Shown here piece by piece: positions 1-8,977 of a DNA stretch of 64,000 nt. Both the position numbers and the translations under genes were made by a program. The DNA is taken from NCBI GenBank assembly GCA_046309815.1, contig JBKCOJ010000010.1, positions 124,001 through 188,000 of the forward strand, written 5' to 3'. Source of the DNA: CAITNM01 sp021298215. Lineage in GTDB: Bacteria > Pseudomonadota > Alphaproteobacteria > Paracaedibacterales > CAITNM01. Positions within the stretch are counted from its first letter, which is position 1; each line of letters begins with the position of its first letter. The notes beneath the pieces were generated by a model. It saw nothing but the letters and a program-made list of their open reading frames with translations. It did no database searches and was not told where the DNA came from.

Positions 1-855
1 GCCGTGGCGCCCAAAACGATCTGACAGATACCCAACAGGATAAGAGCATAAAGTGTTTGTTCCATTGTACAAAATCATAACCCCATGGGAAAAATTTTGG
101 TCTAAATGAAAGGTGTCGGTTGCGTGCAATATGAGAACTGACTCACCCACGCGAGCGCTCATAAAAACAAGTACTATCAGCATTAAAAACCAATAAGATT
201 TTCCTAAACGTTTTAAATTGCTGAAGTGAATGGGATGGCGCGCAGGTTTTTTTTGTTTCTGCTTTTTAGCTTCTTTAGGGTCTTTAACAAAAAATAGTAC
301 CAATAAAAACCCTAAGAAAGCAGGGATACTAGCAATGGCAAAAACAGTTTGAAAATCTTTATTGGTTGCGGTCATGCACCAAATACCAAGGAATCCCCCA
401 ATAAAAGAGCCCGCAACGGCTAAACTCTGCCTAAGGCCAAAACACGCACCTTTTAGGTCATCAGGCGCTAGATCACTTACTAAAGCATCGCGAGGAGTTG
501 CATGGATACCGTTTCCTAATCGATCAAGAATACGAGCTGTAAGAACTGCGCCGAGATTTGAAAACAGTGCAAAGATGGGGCGAGCAATCACCGATAAAGC
601 AATCCCCCAAACAATAAGGAATTTCCTTCGTTGCAAGTAATCACTTATAACACCAGAGAATAGCTTCATTAAATAAGCTATTGCTTCAAAAAATCCTTCA
701 AGCACTAGTAAAATGCCTGTAGCAACGCCCAAAATTTGCTTTACGTAGATCGCAGCGATTCCAAAAATCATGACAGTGGATATGTTGAGGAGCATGCTTG
801 CCAACCCAATAGCCCAAATAGACGCTGGGATTTTGCTTTTAAAGTTTTTTAGCAT
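1..855 (-). CDS. MFS transporter, 3' end beyond the window
   Basis: Twelve-helix type major facilitator transporter of the inner membrane; substrate unknown. About 285 codons are visible from ATG at 855 and the frame stays open to base 1, so the C-terminus lies outside. Hydrophobic segments alternate with short basic loops (SDYLQRRKF). The motif LDRLGNGIHATPRDAL matches the DRxxKGxRxxPxDAL signature also seen in the MFS protein at 41085-42248, so the two are paralogues of one subfamily. An in-frame TTG lies a little upstream but ATG is the simplest start. It is transcribed divergently from rmuC. The family call is secure; the cargo is not. Confidence 0.85.
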   Translation of the reverse strand, partial: MLKNFKSKIPASIWAIGLASMLLNISTVMIFGIAAIYVKQILGVATGILLVLEGFFEAIAYLMKLFSGVISDYLQRRKFLIVWGIALSVIARPIFALFSNLGAVLTARILDRLGNGIHATPRDALVSDLAPDDLKGACFGLRQSLAVAGSFIGGFLGIWCMTATNKDFQTVFAIASIPAFLGFLLVLFFVKDPKEAKKQKQKKPARHPIHFSNLKRLGKSYWFLMLIVLVFMSARVGESVLILHATDTFHLDQNFSHGVMILYNGTNTLCSYPVGYLSDRFGRHG

Positions 856-997
856 ACCTAGGACAACAGCCCAAAAGAACCACAAGGGACAAACATATCA
901 AAATTGCTGAGGGTGTGCAATCAAAGGTTGCAAAATCAAGAGACACAGTGTTAATTAATATTGATGGGTAGTTTTTCTACATTAATTATAATGAGTT

Positions 998-2203
998 ATG
1001 AATTCAGATATTTTATTTTGGACTTTTATTTCATCCATAGTAATTTTGCTAAGTATATGCGTCTACTTGTTACGCCGTAAGCAGACACTGCTTATCGAAA
1101 ACATCCAACTAAAAAGCCAACTCCAAACGGATCAGCAAATTCAACAAATGTGGCAGCAACAAATCGAGCGGCTTACACAGCAGGCACTGATTACTCAGTC
1201 GAATCAGTTTTTAAATCTCGCGAAGTCTCAATTTGATGGGGTTTTAGAAAAAGCAAATCTAACATTTGAACAACGTCAAGAACAGTTTAAACATTTATTA
1301 GAGCCTATTTCAAAATCGTTAGAGCAAGTGAATACGCAAGTACACTCAGTGGAAAAGCAGCGTATCGAGGCGTTTGCGGATTTAAAACGTCAATTAACCG
1401 ATATGGTTATATCGCAAAAAGATTTGCGCCAAGAAACAGCCACACTTGTAAAAGCTTTACGGACACCCCATGCAAGAGGACAATGGGGGGAAATGCAACT
1501 CAAGCGGGTTATTGAAATGGCAGGTATGATTGATCACGTTGATTTTCATGAACAAGTCTCCACAGGTGAAGGAAAAATACGGCCTGATATGGTGGTACGC
1601 TTACCTGCGGGCAAAACAATCGTGATTGATGCAAAAACCCCTTTAGCTGCTTATTTAGATGCTTTAGAAACACAAGATGATTTAATAAAAGCGCAAAAGC
1701 TACAAGATCATGCGCGTCATGTACGGAACCATATTCGCCAGCTTTCCCAAAAGAGCTACTTCGAACAATTTGATCAAAGTCCTGAATTTGTGGTGCTCTT
1801 TATTCCCAATGAAGCAATGTTTAGCGCAGCACTTCAGGCAGATCCAGGCCTTATCGAAGCAGGCGTTAATGAAAAAGTTTTGATGGCAACACCCACCACC
1901 TTAATTGCTCTCTTAAGAGCAGTAGCATACGGTTGGCGCCAAGAAAATATTGCCGAAAATGCGAAAGCTATTTCTTCATTAGGACAAGAACTTTATAAGC
2001 GCTTGGGCGATATGACGGCTCATTTTGAGCGAGTAGGGAAGGGGTTGGAAACGGCTGTTGATGCCTATAACAGTACCGTGGGCTCTTTTGAACAACGCGT
2101 TCTTGTTAGTGCGCGAAAATTCAAAGAACTGGATTCGGCAACCCTTGAGTTGGACGAGCCAACAATCGTTGAAACGCCTTTACGTGCATTGAAAGCGAGG
2201 TAA
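998..2203 (+). CDS. rmuC: DNA recombination protein RmuC
   Basis: RmuC-family protein, 401 aa, thought from E. coli work to limit inversions and recombination at inverted repeats; the family has a nuclease-like fold. Residues 8-25 form one N-terminal membrane helix, followed by a Q/E-rich coiled coil to about residue 150. The conserved core begins at GQWGE (161-165) and includes RPDMVVRLP and IVIDAKTPL (about 209-216), the hallmark strand with the acidic/Lys pair. Length is normal for the family. ATG at 998 follows a TATAAT-like element (987-992) very closely, so the mRNA leader may be very short. The PAAR gene starts 3 nt after its stop, suggesting co-transcription. Confidence 0.93.
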   Translation: MNSDILFWTFISSIVILLSICVYLLRRKQTLLIENIQLKSQLQTDQQIQQMWQQQIERLTQQALITQSNQFLNLAKSQFDGVLEKANLTFEQRQEQFKHLLEPISKSLEQVNTQVHSVEKQRIEAFADLKRQLTDMVISQKDLRQETATLVKALRTPHARGQWGEMQLKRVIEMAGMIDHVDFHEQVSTGEGKIRPDMVVRLPAGKTIVIDAKTPLAAYLDALETQDDLIKAQKLQDHARHVRNHIRQLSQKSYFEQFDQSPEFVVLFIPNEAMFSAALQADPGLIEAGVNEKVLMATPTTLIALLRAVAYGWRQENIAENAKAISSLGQELYKRLGDMTAHFERVGKGLETAVDAYNSTVGSFEQRVLVSARKFKELDSATLELDEPTIVETPLRALKAR

Positions 2204-2206
2204 GGC

Positions 2207-2497
2207 ATGCCTAAACCAGCTGCTTTCTTAGGGTCATTACATGTCTGCCCTCAAGTGACAGGGGTGGTTCCTCATGTCGGCGGTCCTACTATGGGAATGG
2301 CAGTAATGGTGATGGTTGGTGGCCCAGTTGCTGTAAATACCAATAACATTTCTGTTTGTGTAGGCCCTCCTGATAAAGTGGCGATGGCTAGCACAACCGT
2401 TATGGCACAAGGAAAACCAATGGCACGCATGGGAGATTTGTGTGGTCATGGGGGTGCTATTGTGCTTGGTATGCCAACGATTATCGTAGGTGATTAA
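2207..2497 (+). CDS. PAAR-domain protein
   Basis: Single-domain PAAR protein, 96 aa, with no effector extension. It shows the repeated Gly/Pro/Val pattern of the PAAR beta-prism: CPQVTGVVPHVGGP, then GGPVAVN, GKPMARMGDLCGHGG and GMPTIIVGD near the C-terminus. PAAR proteins sharpen the VgrG spike tip of type VI secretion systems and related contractile injection machines. No vgrG, hcp or tss gene is present in this window, so its machine must be elsewhere or absent. It begins 3 nt after rmuC and is probably co-transcribed with it. The domain call is strong; the functional link to secretion is inferred. Confidence 0.85.
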   Translation: MPKPAAFLGSLHVCPQVTGVVPHVGGPTMGMAVMVMVGGPVAVNTNNISVCVGPPDKVAMASTTVMAQGKPMARMGDLCGHGGAIVLGMPTIIVGD

Positions 2498-2544
2498 TAC
2501 ATACTAAAGGTTTATTTTTTTTATATTTTTCGTTAAGTTGAAGC

Positions 2545-3450
2545 ATGATTATTGGCCACACATCACCTTATACTTTTTTAGAAAAGGCATTTGCGAATAA
2601 GCAACATCAGGCATTTTTGCTGACTGGTGAAGTTGGCATAGGAAAAGCTAGTGCAGCTAAACATTTAGCTCTTTCAGAATTAACAAAAGCTAGTCCTTTT
2701 AATGCAAATATTGTGCAACAACAATGCGCTGCTGGTTCGTATCAGAATTATTTTTATCTAACCCTGATTCAAGATGAAGATGGTAAACAAAAAAGCGAAA
2801 TCACTATTGAACAAGTGCGCTCATTACTAAGTCGTTTAAAACAAAAAGCAGCTATTCAAGGGCCAAGAATTGTTATCATTGATTCAATTGATCAAATGAA
2901 TAGGCAAGGGGCGAATGCTTTGCTTAAAATACTGGAAGAACCGCCTCAAGATACATTTTTTTTGTTGGTTTGTCATAGCCTAGGTAAAGTTCTTCCAACA
3001 ATTCGTTCAAGGTGTATTAGAGTAGATTTTAAGCCTTTAACAAACGAAGAGATGGAAAAATTTAGTACGGTTCAAGGTGAGAAAGTGGATAAGGAAGTTC
3101 TTTTAATGGCAGCAGGTTCTCCTGGTGCTTATCAAAGAATTCAACAAGCTGGTGGTGTTTCTGTGTTAGAATCCATCAGAAAGCTTTTGCAAATGTCGAA
3201 TATGAATGATGTAAAGGCTGCTCTTCAAGATTTATTGAAACAGAGCGATGATAATTTTTTAGGATATTTGCTACATCAATTATTATACAATCAGGCTCTT
3301 AAAAATCCTGCTACTTATGCTGAGTCAGCACATGCTGTAGAGAAATTTATGTTTTATACACAAGGGACGCATCTTGATGGAGCTCACCGTTTGCAAGCCG
3401 CTCTTTTACTGGCAAAAACTCCAAGGGAGGCAGCAATTATTTATGGTTAA
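2545..3450 (+). CDS. holB: DNA polymerase III delta' subunit
   Basis: Clamp-loader delta' subunit, 301 aa, which with tau/gamma and delta opens the beta clamp. The N-terminal AAA+ domain has GEVGIGKAS (28-36), the P-loop form typical of delta' proteins, and NALLKILEEPPQ followed by the sensor-1 region and IRSRC, the SRC motif. The Cys4 zinc module seen in many clamp-loader subunits is not evident; only isolated cysteines are present. The C-terminal part is helical as expected. crcB overlaps its 3' end by 8 nt, so the two are translationally coupled. In other alphaproteobacteria holB usually sits between tmk and metG; here it does not. Confidence 0.9.
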   Translation: MIIGHTSPYTFLEKAFANKQHQAFLLTGEVGIGKASAAKHLALSELTKASPFNANIVQQQCAAGSYQNYFYLTLIQDEDGKQKSEITIEQVRSLLSRLKQKAAIQGPRIVIIDSIDQMNRQGANALLKILEEPPQDTFFLLVCHSLGKVLPTIRSRCIRVDFKPLTNEEMEKFSTVQGEKVDKEVLLMAAGSPGAYQRIQQAGGVSVLESIRKLLQMSNMNDVKAALQDLLKQSDDNFLGYLLHQLLYNQALKNPATYAESAHAVEKFMFYTQGTHLDGAHRLQAALLLAKTPREAAIIYG

Positions 3451-3784
3451 GGCTTTTGTTGTTTTTTTTAGTGGAGGGTTGGGTAGTGTATGTCGTTATC
3501 TAATGACATTACATATTTCTAAGTTCGTTGGAGTGCCTGGCTCTATTTTAATAGTAAATGTAAGCGGAGGATTTGTAGCAGGGGTGGTTGCGTGCAAATT
3601 TCCTCATTTGAAATTATTTTTATTAATAGGTTTTTTAGGTGGATTTACTACCTTCTCAGCTTTTTCTCTTGAATGTGTGAGTATGATTCAAAATCAGCAA
3701 TTTTTCTTTGTAACACTATATATAATTTTGAGTGTTTTATTAAGCGTCCTATCTGCCTGGGTCGGATTATCCATATTTAATTGA
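3443..3784 (+). CDS. crcB: Fluoride channel CrcB/FluC
   Basis: Small four-helix membrane protein, 113 aa, which exports fluoride as a dual-topology dimer. Family motifs are clear: GGLGSVCRY near the N-terminus, VNVSGGFVAG with the pore-lining Asn, and GFLGGFTTFSAF, the Phe-box/Na-site segment. I start it at ATG 3443, inside the end of holB, because AAGGGAGG lies at 3423-3430 and the upstream in-frame extension merely shadows holB. No fluoride riboswitch is possible directly upstream since the leader is holB coding sequence. A single crcB copy implies a homodimer. Confidence 0.9.
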   Translation: MVKAFVVFFSGGLGSVCRYLMTLHISKFVGVPGSILIVNVSGGFVAGVVACKFPHLKLFLLIGFLGGFTTFSAFSLECVSMIQNQQFFFVTLYIILSVLLSVLSAWVGLSIFN

Positions 3785-3838
3785 TTTTCAATTTAAAATA
3801 AAATTTAACTAATTAATAATATTAAAGAAGTACTATCG

Positions 3839-3863
3839 ACTACATAATATATAAATATGTAGT
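3839..3863. promoter_or_regulatory. 8-bp inverted repeat before the 3868 gene
   Basis: ACTACATA at 3839-3846 and TATGTAGT at 3856-3863 form perfect 8-bp arms around a 9-nt AT-only spacer. The element ends 4 nt before the ATG at 3868, so it would cover the ribosome-binding region, and no Shine-Dalgarno is visible. It could be an operator, a leader hairpin, or chance symmetry in AT-rich DNA. Confidence 0.35.
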
Positions 3864-3867
3864 TTCT

Positions 3868-5063
3868 ATGTATAAGTTAAAATCTTTAAAAAGTATTATT
3901 TTTGGATTCCTTCTTATTAGTTATATACATGCTAGTGAACTAGCTCGAGTAGAAGAAGAATTGCTTTTAGGAAGAGACATCCCTGCTTATTTTAAAATCA
4001 TGGATTTTGATAAAGAAAAATGGGAAAGATTTTCCAACACATTCTCTGATCACCCTGTAGCTCAAGCAATTAAAGAGCATCTTGAATCAATACAGCTAGT
4101 TCCTCTGGTTTTCTCACGAGATGAAATTTTTTCAACAGCGTATTTTAAAGGAAGGATGCGCCAAATATATTGTGAATTGTTTGGCAGTACAAAAAACCCA
4201 GCGCCTCTTCTTAGCGTTACCAACGATGAAATGTATGCCGGAATTCTTAACTTATTAGCAGATAGCCCAGAAGATACAGCAAAATTTGAGCAAGGCATAA
4301 ACCAAGAAATGGAGGCTAATGAGAAAGTTATTGATGCATATAATCATAGATTACAATCCATGAGGGGGAACAGTGCATTGCTAAGGCATTATTTAGAAAA
4401 AATATTTTTTGCCCCGAATGCATATACAGATGAAACTCTCCTTGGAATGCGGCTGACGTTATTAACAGAAGAATTAGTTGCGGGGGATGATTATCTTTTT
4501 GCGCCAGAAAAAAATCCAACACATACTGTAGCACAATCAATTTTAAAATGTATTGAATTAAAAGGGGCAGCGGACACGTTGGTAATTGGTTGCGGAAATT
4601 CTCTTATCGCTGATGTGATTGAAACTCCACCTTATTTTGCGGAAGAATTTTTAAAGGCGTTTTCTGGAAAAACTTTTGTTCATGATTGTCAGCACTGCTT
4701 ATGCGATCACAGTGCGCATATTTCGGTTGCATAACAGAGCCACCTGTTCTTGAAGCTCAAATTACTTACAATGGAGCAGCGCACGCAGATATTTTTGCTG
4801 ATGCAAAAAGACCTGAATTTTGGGCAGCATTAAAAAGATTAAATGATATAGGTAGAAGCCCATTTACCTGTATTATTGATCATGCATATATGCTGAAGGA
4901 AGAAATAGAACAGGTTTCAGCATGTTTGCCTATGGGCGGTGTTTTTAGATCGTATATAGAGTTTGGTACCCCAGAAATTTGGGGTTTTGAGAAGATCAAA
5001 AGCGAACGCTTTGGCACACGTACTGAATATGTTTATGAAAAGGTATCAGAAAGTTTGTGTTGA
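3868..5063 (+). pseudogene. Exported protein with methyltransferase-like C-terminus, frameshifted
   Basis: One gene appears split by a frameshift. The first frame (3868-4734, 288 aa) starts with a Sec-type signal, basic MYKLKSLK then a hydrophobic stretch ending around HA-S (22-23), and a helical middle. Residues 238-245, LVIGCGNS, resemble the SAM-binding motif I of class I methyltransferases. The frame ends at 4734, while an overlapping frame open from 4686 to 5063 continues with a plausible rest of that fold: AHADIFAD, PFTCIIDHAYML and ACLPMGGVF. The frame changes by -1 between 4686 and 4731, consistent with one deleted base. No homopolymer or slippery heptamer is obvious there. The methyltransferase call is tentative. 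It may be a real pseudogene or a sequencing error. Confidence 0.6.
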
Positions 5064-5067
5064 AAAA

Positions 5068-7512
5068 TTACTGGACTGTCTTTGTTGCCAATGTTTCGTC
5101 ATCAACGAGAGTTTGCTTTTTTGCTATTCTTTCCTCTTCCTCATCCTCTGAATACTCAATAGGTTGGGGTTCGCTGGAAAGCGCTAAACGTATGACTTCA
5201 TCAACATGCTTGACAGGAACAATCGTTAACCCTTTTGTAACATTTTCAGGGATATCCGCTAGGTCCTTCTCATTATCATAAGGAATAATAACTGTTTTAA
5301 TGCCGCCTCGATGTGCTGCAAGAAGCTTTTCTTTTAATCCACCAATAGGAAGTACATTACCACGCAGGGTCACTTCACCGGTCATAGCAACGTCTTTTGA
5401 AACCGGAATACCGGTGAGTACTGAAACAATCGCTGTACACATGGTAATACCAGCAGAAGGACCATCCTTTGGAATCGCGCCCTCTGGCACGTGAATATGA
5501 ATGTCTTTGCGCTCAAACAAGCTTGGTTTCAAACCAAATTGAGGAGAGCGTGCGCGAACATAGCTGAGCGCTGCTTGAACGGATTCCTGCATCACATCAC
5601 CAAGTTTACCAGTGATGAGTGTCTTTCCTTTGCCAGGTAAAACAACGGCTTCAATGCTTAATAGTTCGCCACCAGTTTCGGTCCAAGCTAGCCCTGTTGT
5701 AACACCAACCGTATCTTTCTCTTCCGCAAGGCCGTATCTAAAGCGCTTTACGCCTGCATACTTACCAAGATTATCAACGCCAATTTTTATTTTCTTAACA
5801 GCTAATTTTGGGTTCATGATTTCACGAACAGCTTTGCGGCAAAGGTTTGTAACTTCGCGTTCAAGGCTACGAACACCTGCTTCACGAGTATAATTACGAA
5901 TAAGGATTAATAAAGCATCATTGGTGACCGAAAATTCAGCAGCTTTTAATCCATGTTGGCTCATTTGTTTTGGCAATAGGTATTGCTTCGCAATAGCCAG
6001 TTTCTCATCTTCTGTGTATCCGGGAATGCGAATAACTTCCATACGATCAAGTAAAGGCTGAGGCATCTTCAATGTATTTGCCGTTGTAACAAACATTACA
6101 TCCGATAGATCATAATCCACTTCAAGGTAATGATCATTAAATGTTGCATTTTGCTCAGGATCGAGTACTTCTAACAAAGCAGATGCAGGATCGCCGCGCC
6201 AATCACTACCAAGCTTATCAATTTCATCTAGTAAAATTAGTGGATTTGATGTCTTAGCTTTTTTCATGCTTTGGATGATTTTACCGGGCATGGAACCAAT
6301 GTAGGTGCGACGATGTCCGCGAACCTCAGATTCATCGCGTACACCTCCTAAAGAAATTCGCACGAAATTTCTTCCTGTTGCTTTTGCTAAAGATTTCCCT
6401 AAGCTTGTTTTTCCAACTCCAGGAGGACCAACAAGGCATAAAATTTGACCACGCACTTTGCCTACTCGTGCTTGTACTGCTAAGTATTCCAAAATACGTT
6501 CTTTAACTTTATCAAGACCATAGTGATCTTTATTTAAAACACCTTCAGCGGCACCTAAATCATTTTTCGTACGACTACGTTGTTGCCAAGGTATGCCCAA
6601 AAGCCAGTCCAAATAATTGCGCAAAACGGTGGATTCTGCCGAAGAAGAATTCATTACTTTTAATTTTCTAACTTCGGAGAGCGCTTTCTCTTTTGCTTCT
6701 TTGCTGAGCTTAACTTTTTTAATTCTATTTTCTAATTCAGCAATTTCATCCTTGCCGTCTTCGCCATCACCTAATTCCTTATTGATAGCCTTTAATTGCT
6801 CATTTAAGTAATATTCGCGTTGCGTTTTTTCCATTTGCTTCTTTACGCGCGTGCGAATTTTTTTCTCAACGTGTAGAACAGCGCTTTCGCTTTCAATATA
6901 TCCTAAGACTTTCTCTAAGCGTTTACTAACATTGGCTGTTTCAAGCAAAATCTGTTTGTCTGGAATTTTTAAGCTGAAGTAAGACGCTACAGTATCAGCA
7001 AGCTTCGCTGGGTCTGCAATTTGGTTGATTGTAACTAAAACTTCAGGTGGAATTTTTCTATTAAGTTTTACATATTGCTCGAACTGAGAAACGACAGCGC
7101 GTATTAAAGCTTCTAGTTCCTCTTCAGATCCTTCCTCTTCAGGAATAACCGATCCATAGGCTTGAAAATAGGGAGATTCTTCAACAAAGCGATTTAGCTG
7201 AATGCGTTGGGTGCCTTCCACTAAAACTTTTACGGTGCCATCTGGCAATTTTAAAAGTTGTAAAAGCGTTCCTAGCGTTCCAACAGAATACAAGTCTTTT
7301 GCGATAGGATTATCATCAGAAGGGCTTTTTTGAGTAACGAGAATGAGCTCCTTTTTATTGGCAAGCATCATCTCTTCAAGGGCTAGAACAGATTTTTCTC
7401 TTCCTACGAAGAGAGGCACAATCATATGCGGAAAAACAACAATATCACGTAAAGGGAGAACCGGGTACAATTCTCCTTTATTGATTGAAAGCAATTCCTT
7501 CTGCTTCGGCAT
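5068..7512 (-). CDS. lon: ATP-dependent protease Lon
   Basis: Lon protease, 814 aa, a soluble hexamer that degrades misfolded and regulatory proteins. It has the N-terminal LON substrate domain (about 1-200, beginning YPVLPLRDIVVFPHM), a coiled linker, the AAA+ domain with Walker A GPPGVGKT (362-369), and the C-terminal protease domain with the catalytic serine in PKDGPSAGIT and the lysine in GGLKEKLLAAHRGG. Length is typical for LonA. The stop of clpX and the start of lon share one base (TAATG), so lon is translationally coupled to clpX. The acidic tail (YSEDEEEER) is slightly longer than in many homologues. Confidence 0.98.
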   Translation of the reverse strand: MPKQKELLSINKGELYPVLPLRDIVVFPHMIVPLFVGREKSVLALEEMMLANKKELILVTQKSPSDDNPIAKDLYSVGTLGTLLQLLKLPDGTVKVLVEGTQRIQLNRFVEESPYFQAYGSVIPEEEGSEEELEALIRAVVSQFEQYVKLNRKIPPEVLVTINQIADPAKLADTVASYFSLKIPDKQILLETANVSKRLEKVLGYIESESAVLHVEKKIRTRVKKQMEKTQREYYLNEQLKAINKELGDGEDGKDEIAELENRIKKVKLSKEAKEKALSEVRKLKVMNSSSAESTVLRNYLDWLLGIPWQQRSRTKNDLGAAEGVLNKDHYGLDKVKERILEYLAVQARVGKVRGQILCLVGPPGVGKTSLGKSLAKATGRNFVRISLGGVRDESEVRGHRRTYIGSMPGKIIQSMKKAKTSNPLILLDEIDKLGSDWRGDPASALLEVLDPEQNATFNDHYLEVDYDLSDVMFVTTANTLKMPQPLLDRMEVIRIPGYTEDEKLAIAKQYLLPKQMSQHGLKAAEFSVTNDALLILIRNYTREAGVRSLEREVTNLCRKAVREIMNPKLAVKKIKIGVDNLGKYAGVKRFRYGLAEEKDTVGVTTGLAWTETGGELLSIEAVVLPGKGKTLITGKLGDVMQESVQAALSYVRARSPQFGLKPSLFERKDIHIHVPEGAIPKDGPSAGITMCTAIVSVLTGIPVSKDVAMTGEVTLRGNVLPIGGLKEKLLAAHRGGIKTVIIPYDNEKDLADIPENVTKGLTIVPVKHVDEVIRLALSSEPQPIEYSEDEEEERIAKKQTLVDDETLATKTVQ

Positions 7513-8789
7513 TAGCGCGCACTTTCCTTACGTTTTGGCGTCACTGTCTCTTCTGGTTCTTCTTGCTTCAAAATGATGACAGGTTCACCTTTGTTTTCAA
7601 TAACGTCTTTGTTAATGACAACTTCTTCCACATCACCTCTAGATGGTAACTCATACATTGGATCAAGTAAAATACTTTCCATGATTGAGCGTAATCCTCG
7701 AGCACCTGTCTTTCTTAAAATAGCTTTCTGAGCAACGGAATGTAGTGCTGCGTCATCAAAAGTAAGCTTTACATCTTCCATTTCAAACAGACGAGCGTAT
7801 TGCTTCAAAAGAGCGTTCTTTGGTTTCGATAAGATTTCCACCAGCGCTGCTTCATCTAAATCACTTAGGGTTGCAACAACCGGTAGTCGTCCAATAAACT
7901 CTGGTATCAGTCCGAATTTCAGTAAATCTTCCGGCTCAAGATCGCGCAAAAGTTCACCAACTTTATGATCTTGTGGGCCTTTTATATCTACCCCAAATCC
8001 AATACCATTACCCTTTTTACGGCCAGCAATAATTCTTTCAAGGCCTGCAAAGGCACCGCCGCAAATAAAGAGGATATTCGTTGTATCAACTTGTAAGAAT
8101 TCTTGTTGTGGATGTTTACGTCCACCTTGAGGTGGCACAGATGCAATCGTGCCTTCCATAATCTTTAGTAGTGCTTGCTGCACACCTTCGCCCGAAACAT
8201 CACGGGTAATCGAGGGATTATCAGATTTTCTAGAGATTTTGTCTACTTCGTCAATATAGACGATACCGCGTTGCGCGCGCTCTACATTGTAGTCAGCTGC
8301 TTGCAAAAGCTTTAAGATAATGTTTTCAACATCTTCACCCACATAACCCGCTTCGGTTAGCGTTGTGGCATCAGCCATCGTGAAAGGTACATCAATAATG
8401 CGTGCTAGTGTCTGAGCAAGAAGCGTTTTACCGCTGCCGGTTGGCCCTACCAACATAATATTTGATTTAGCAATTTCAACATCACCAGGCGTGTGATGAT
8501 TGAGCCGTTTGTAATGATTATGTACCGCAACGGATAAAACTTTTTTAGCGTGCTCTTGTCCGATCACATAATCATCCAGCACTTTACGAATTTCTATGGG
8601 AGATGGCACTCCTTCCGTTAGTAAACGAGGTGCCGCGTTTTCTTCTTGGATAATATCCTCACAAAGATCAACGCACTCATCGCAAATAAATACTGTTGGA
8701 CCAGCAATTAATTTGCGAACCTCATGTTGGCTTTTGCCACAAAAAGAGCAATACAAGGTATTTTTGCTATCACCAGAAGATTTGCTCAT
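7512..8789 (-). CDS. clpX: ClpX unfoldase subunit
   Basis: ClpX, 425 aa, the AAA+ unfoldase that feeds ClpP. The N-terminal C4 zinc-binding domain has cysteines at 14, 17, 36 and 39 (CSFC, CDEC). Walker A is GPTGSGKT (115-122), Walker B is IVYIDEVDK, and the IGF loop that docks on ClpP is present (GNGIGFG). The tail is acidic and Glu/Pro-rich. It heads a clpX-lon pair. The common clpP-clpX-lon order is broken here: clpP is not upstream, where a 188-nt gap precedes the rnc gene. The preserved IGF loop implies clpP exists elsewhere. Confidence 0.98.
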   Translation of the reverse strand: MSKSSGDSKNTLYCSFCGKSQHEVRKLIAGPTVFICDECVDLCEDIIQEENAAPRLLTEGVPSPIEIRKVLDDYVIGQEHAKKVLSVAVHNHYKRLNHHTPGDVEIAKSNIMLVGPTGSGKTLLAQTLARIIDVPFTMADATTLTEAGYVGEDVENIILKLLQAADYNVERAQRGIVYIDEVDKISRKSDNPSITRDVSGEGVQQALLKIMEGTIASVPPQGGRKHPQQEFLQVDTTNILFICGGAFAGLERIIAGRKKGNGIGFGVDIKGPQDHKVGELLRDLEPEDLLKFGLIPEFIGRLPVVATLSDLDEAALVEILSKPKNALLKQYARLFEMEDVKLTFDDAALHSVAQKAILRKTGARGLRSIMESILLDPMYELPSRGDVEEVVINKDVIENKGEPVIILKQEEPEETVTPKRKESAR

Positions 8790-8837
8790 ATTTTCTCCAC
8801 ATCAAAACTTAATTAGCAGCGACACTTTTCCGTCACC

Positions 8838-8869
8838 ATATACTTCAACTATGCGGCTCAAAAGTCAAG
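8838..8869 (-). promoter_or_regulatory. Candidate clpX-lon promoter
   Basis: Read on the minus strand, TTGACT (8868-8863) is separated by 17 nt from AAGTAT (8845-8840). The -35 is preceded by C, giving CTTGAC, which also fits the heat-shock sigma-32 -35 core. It lies 50 to 80 nt upstream of the clpX start. Heat-shock control would suit the genes but is inferred. Confidence 0.4.
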
Positions 8870-8977
8870 AAATAGTTAATCAAAAAGGCTTTTTTTGTGG
8901 ATAACCTCAAAAATATATACGAGAAATGATTTATTTTTAATATTGTGGCATTTTTATTAATGAGATTTGTGTGTGTA

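Noticed and set aside
362..640. Plus-strand open frame
   Set aside because: Antisense shadow of the partial MFS transporter, whose translation is clearly membrane-protein-like.
2207..2497. A type VI secretion locus
   Set aside because: Only PAAR is present; no hcp, vgrG or tss gene in the 64 kb.
4686..4734. Programmed -1 frameshift in the 3868 gene
   Set aside because: No slippery heptamer or downstream stem was found, so a mutation or error is simpler.
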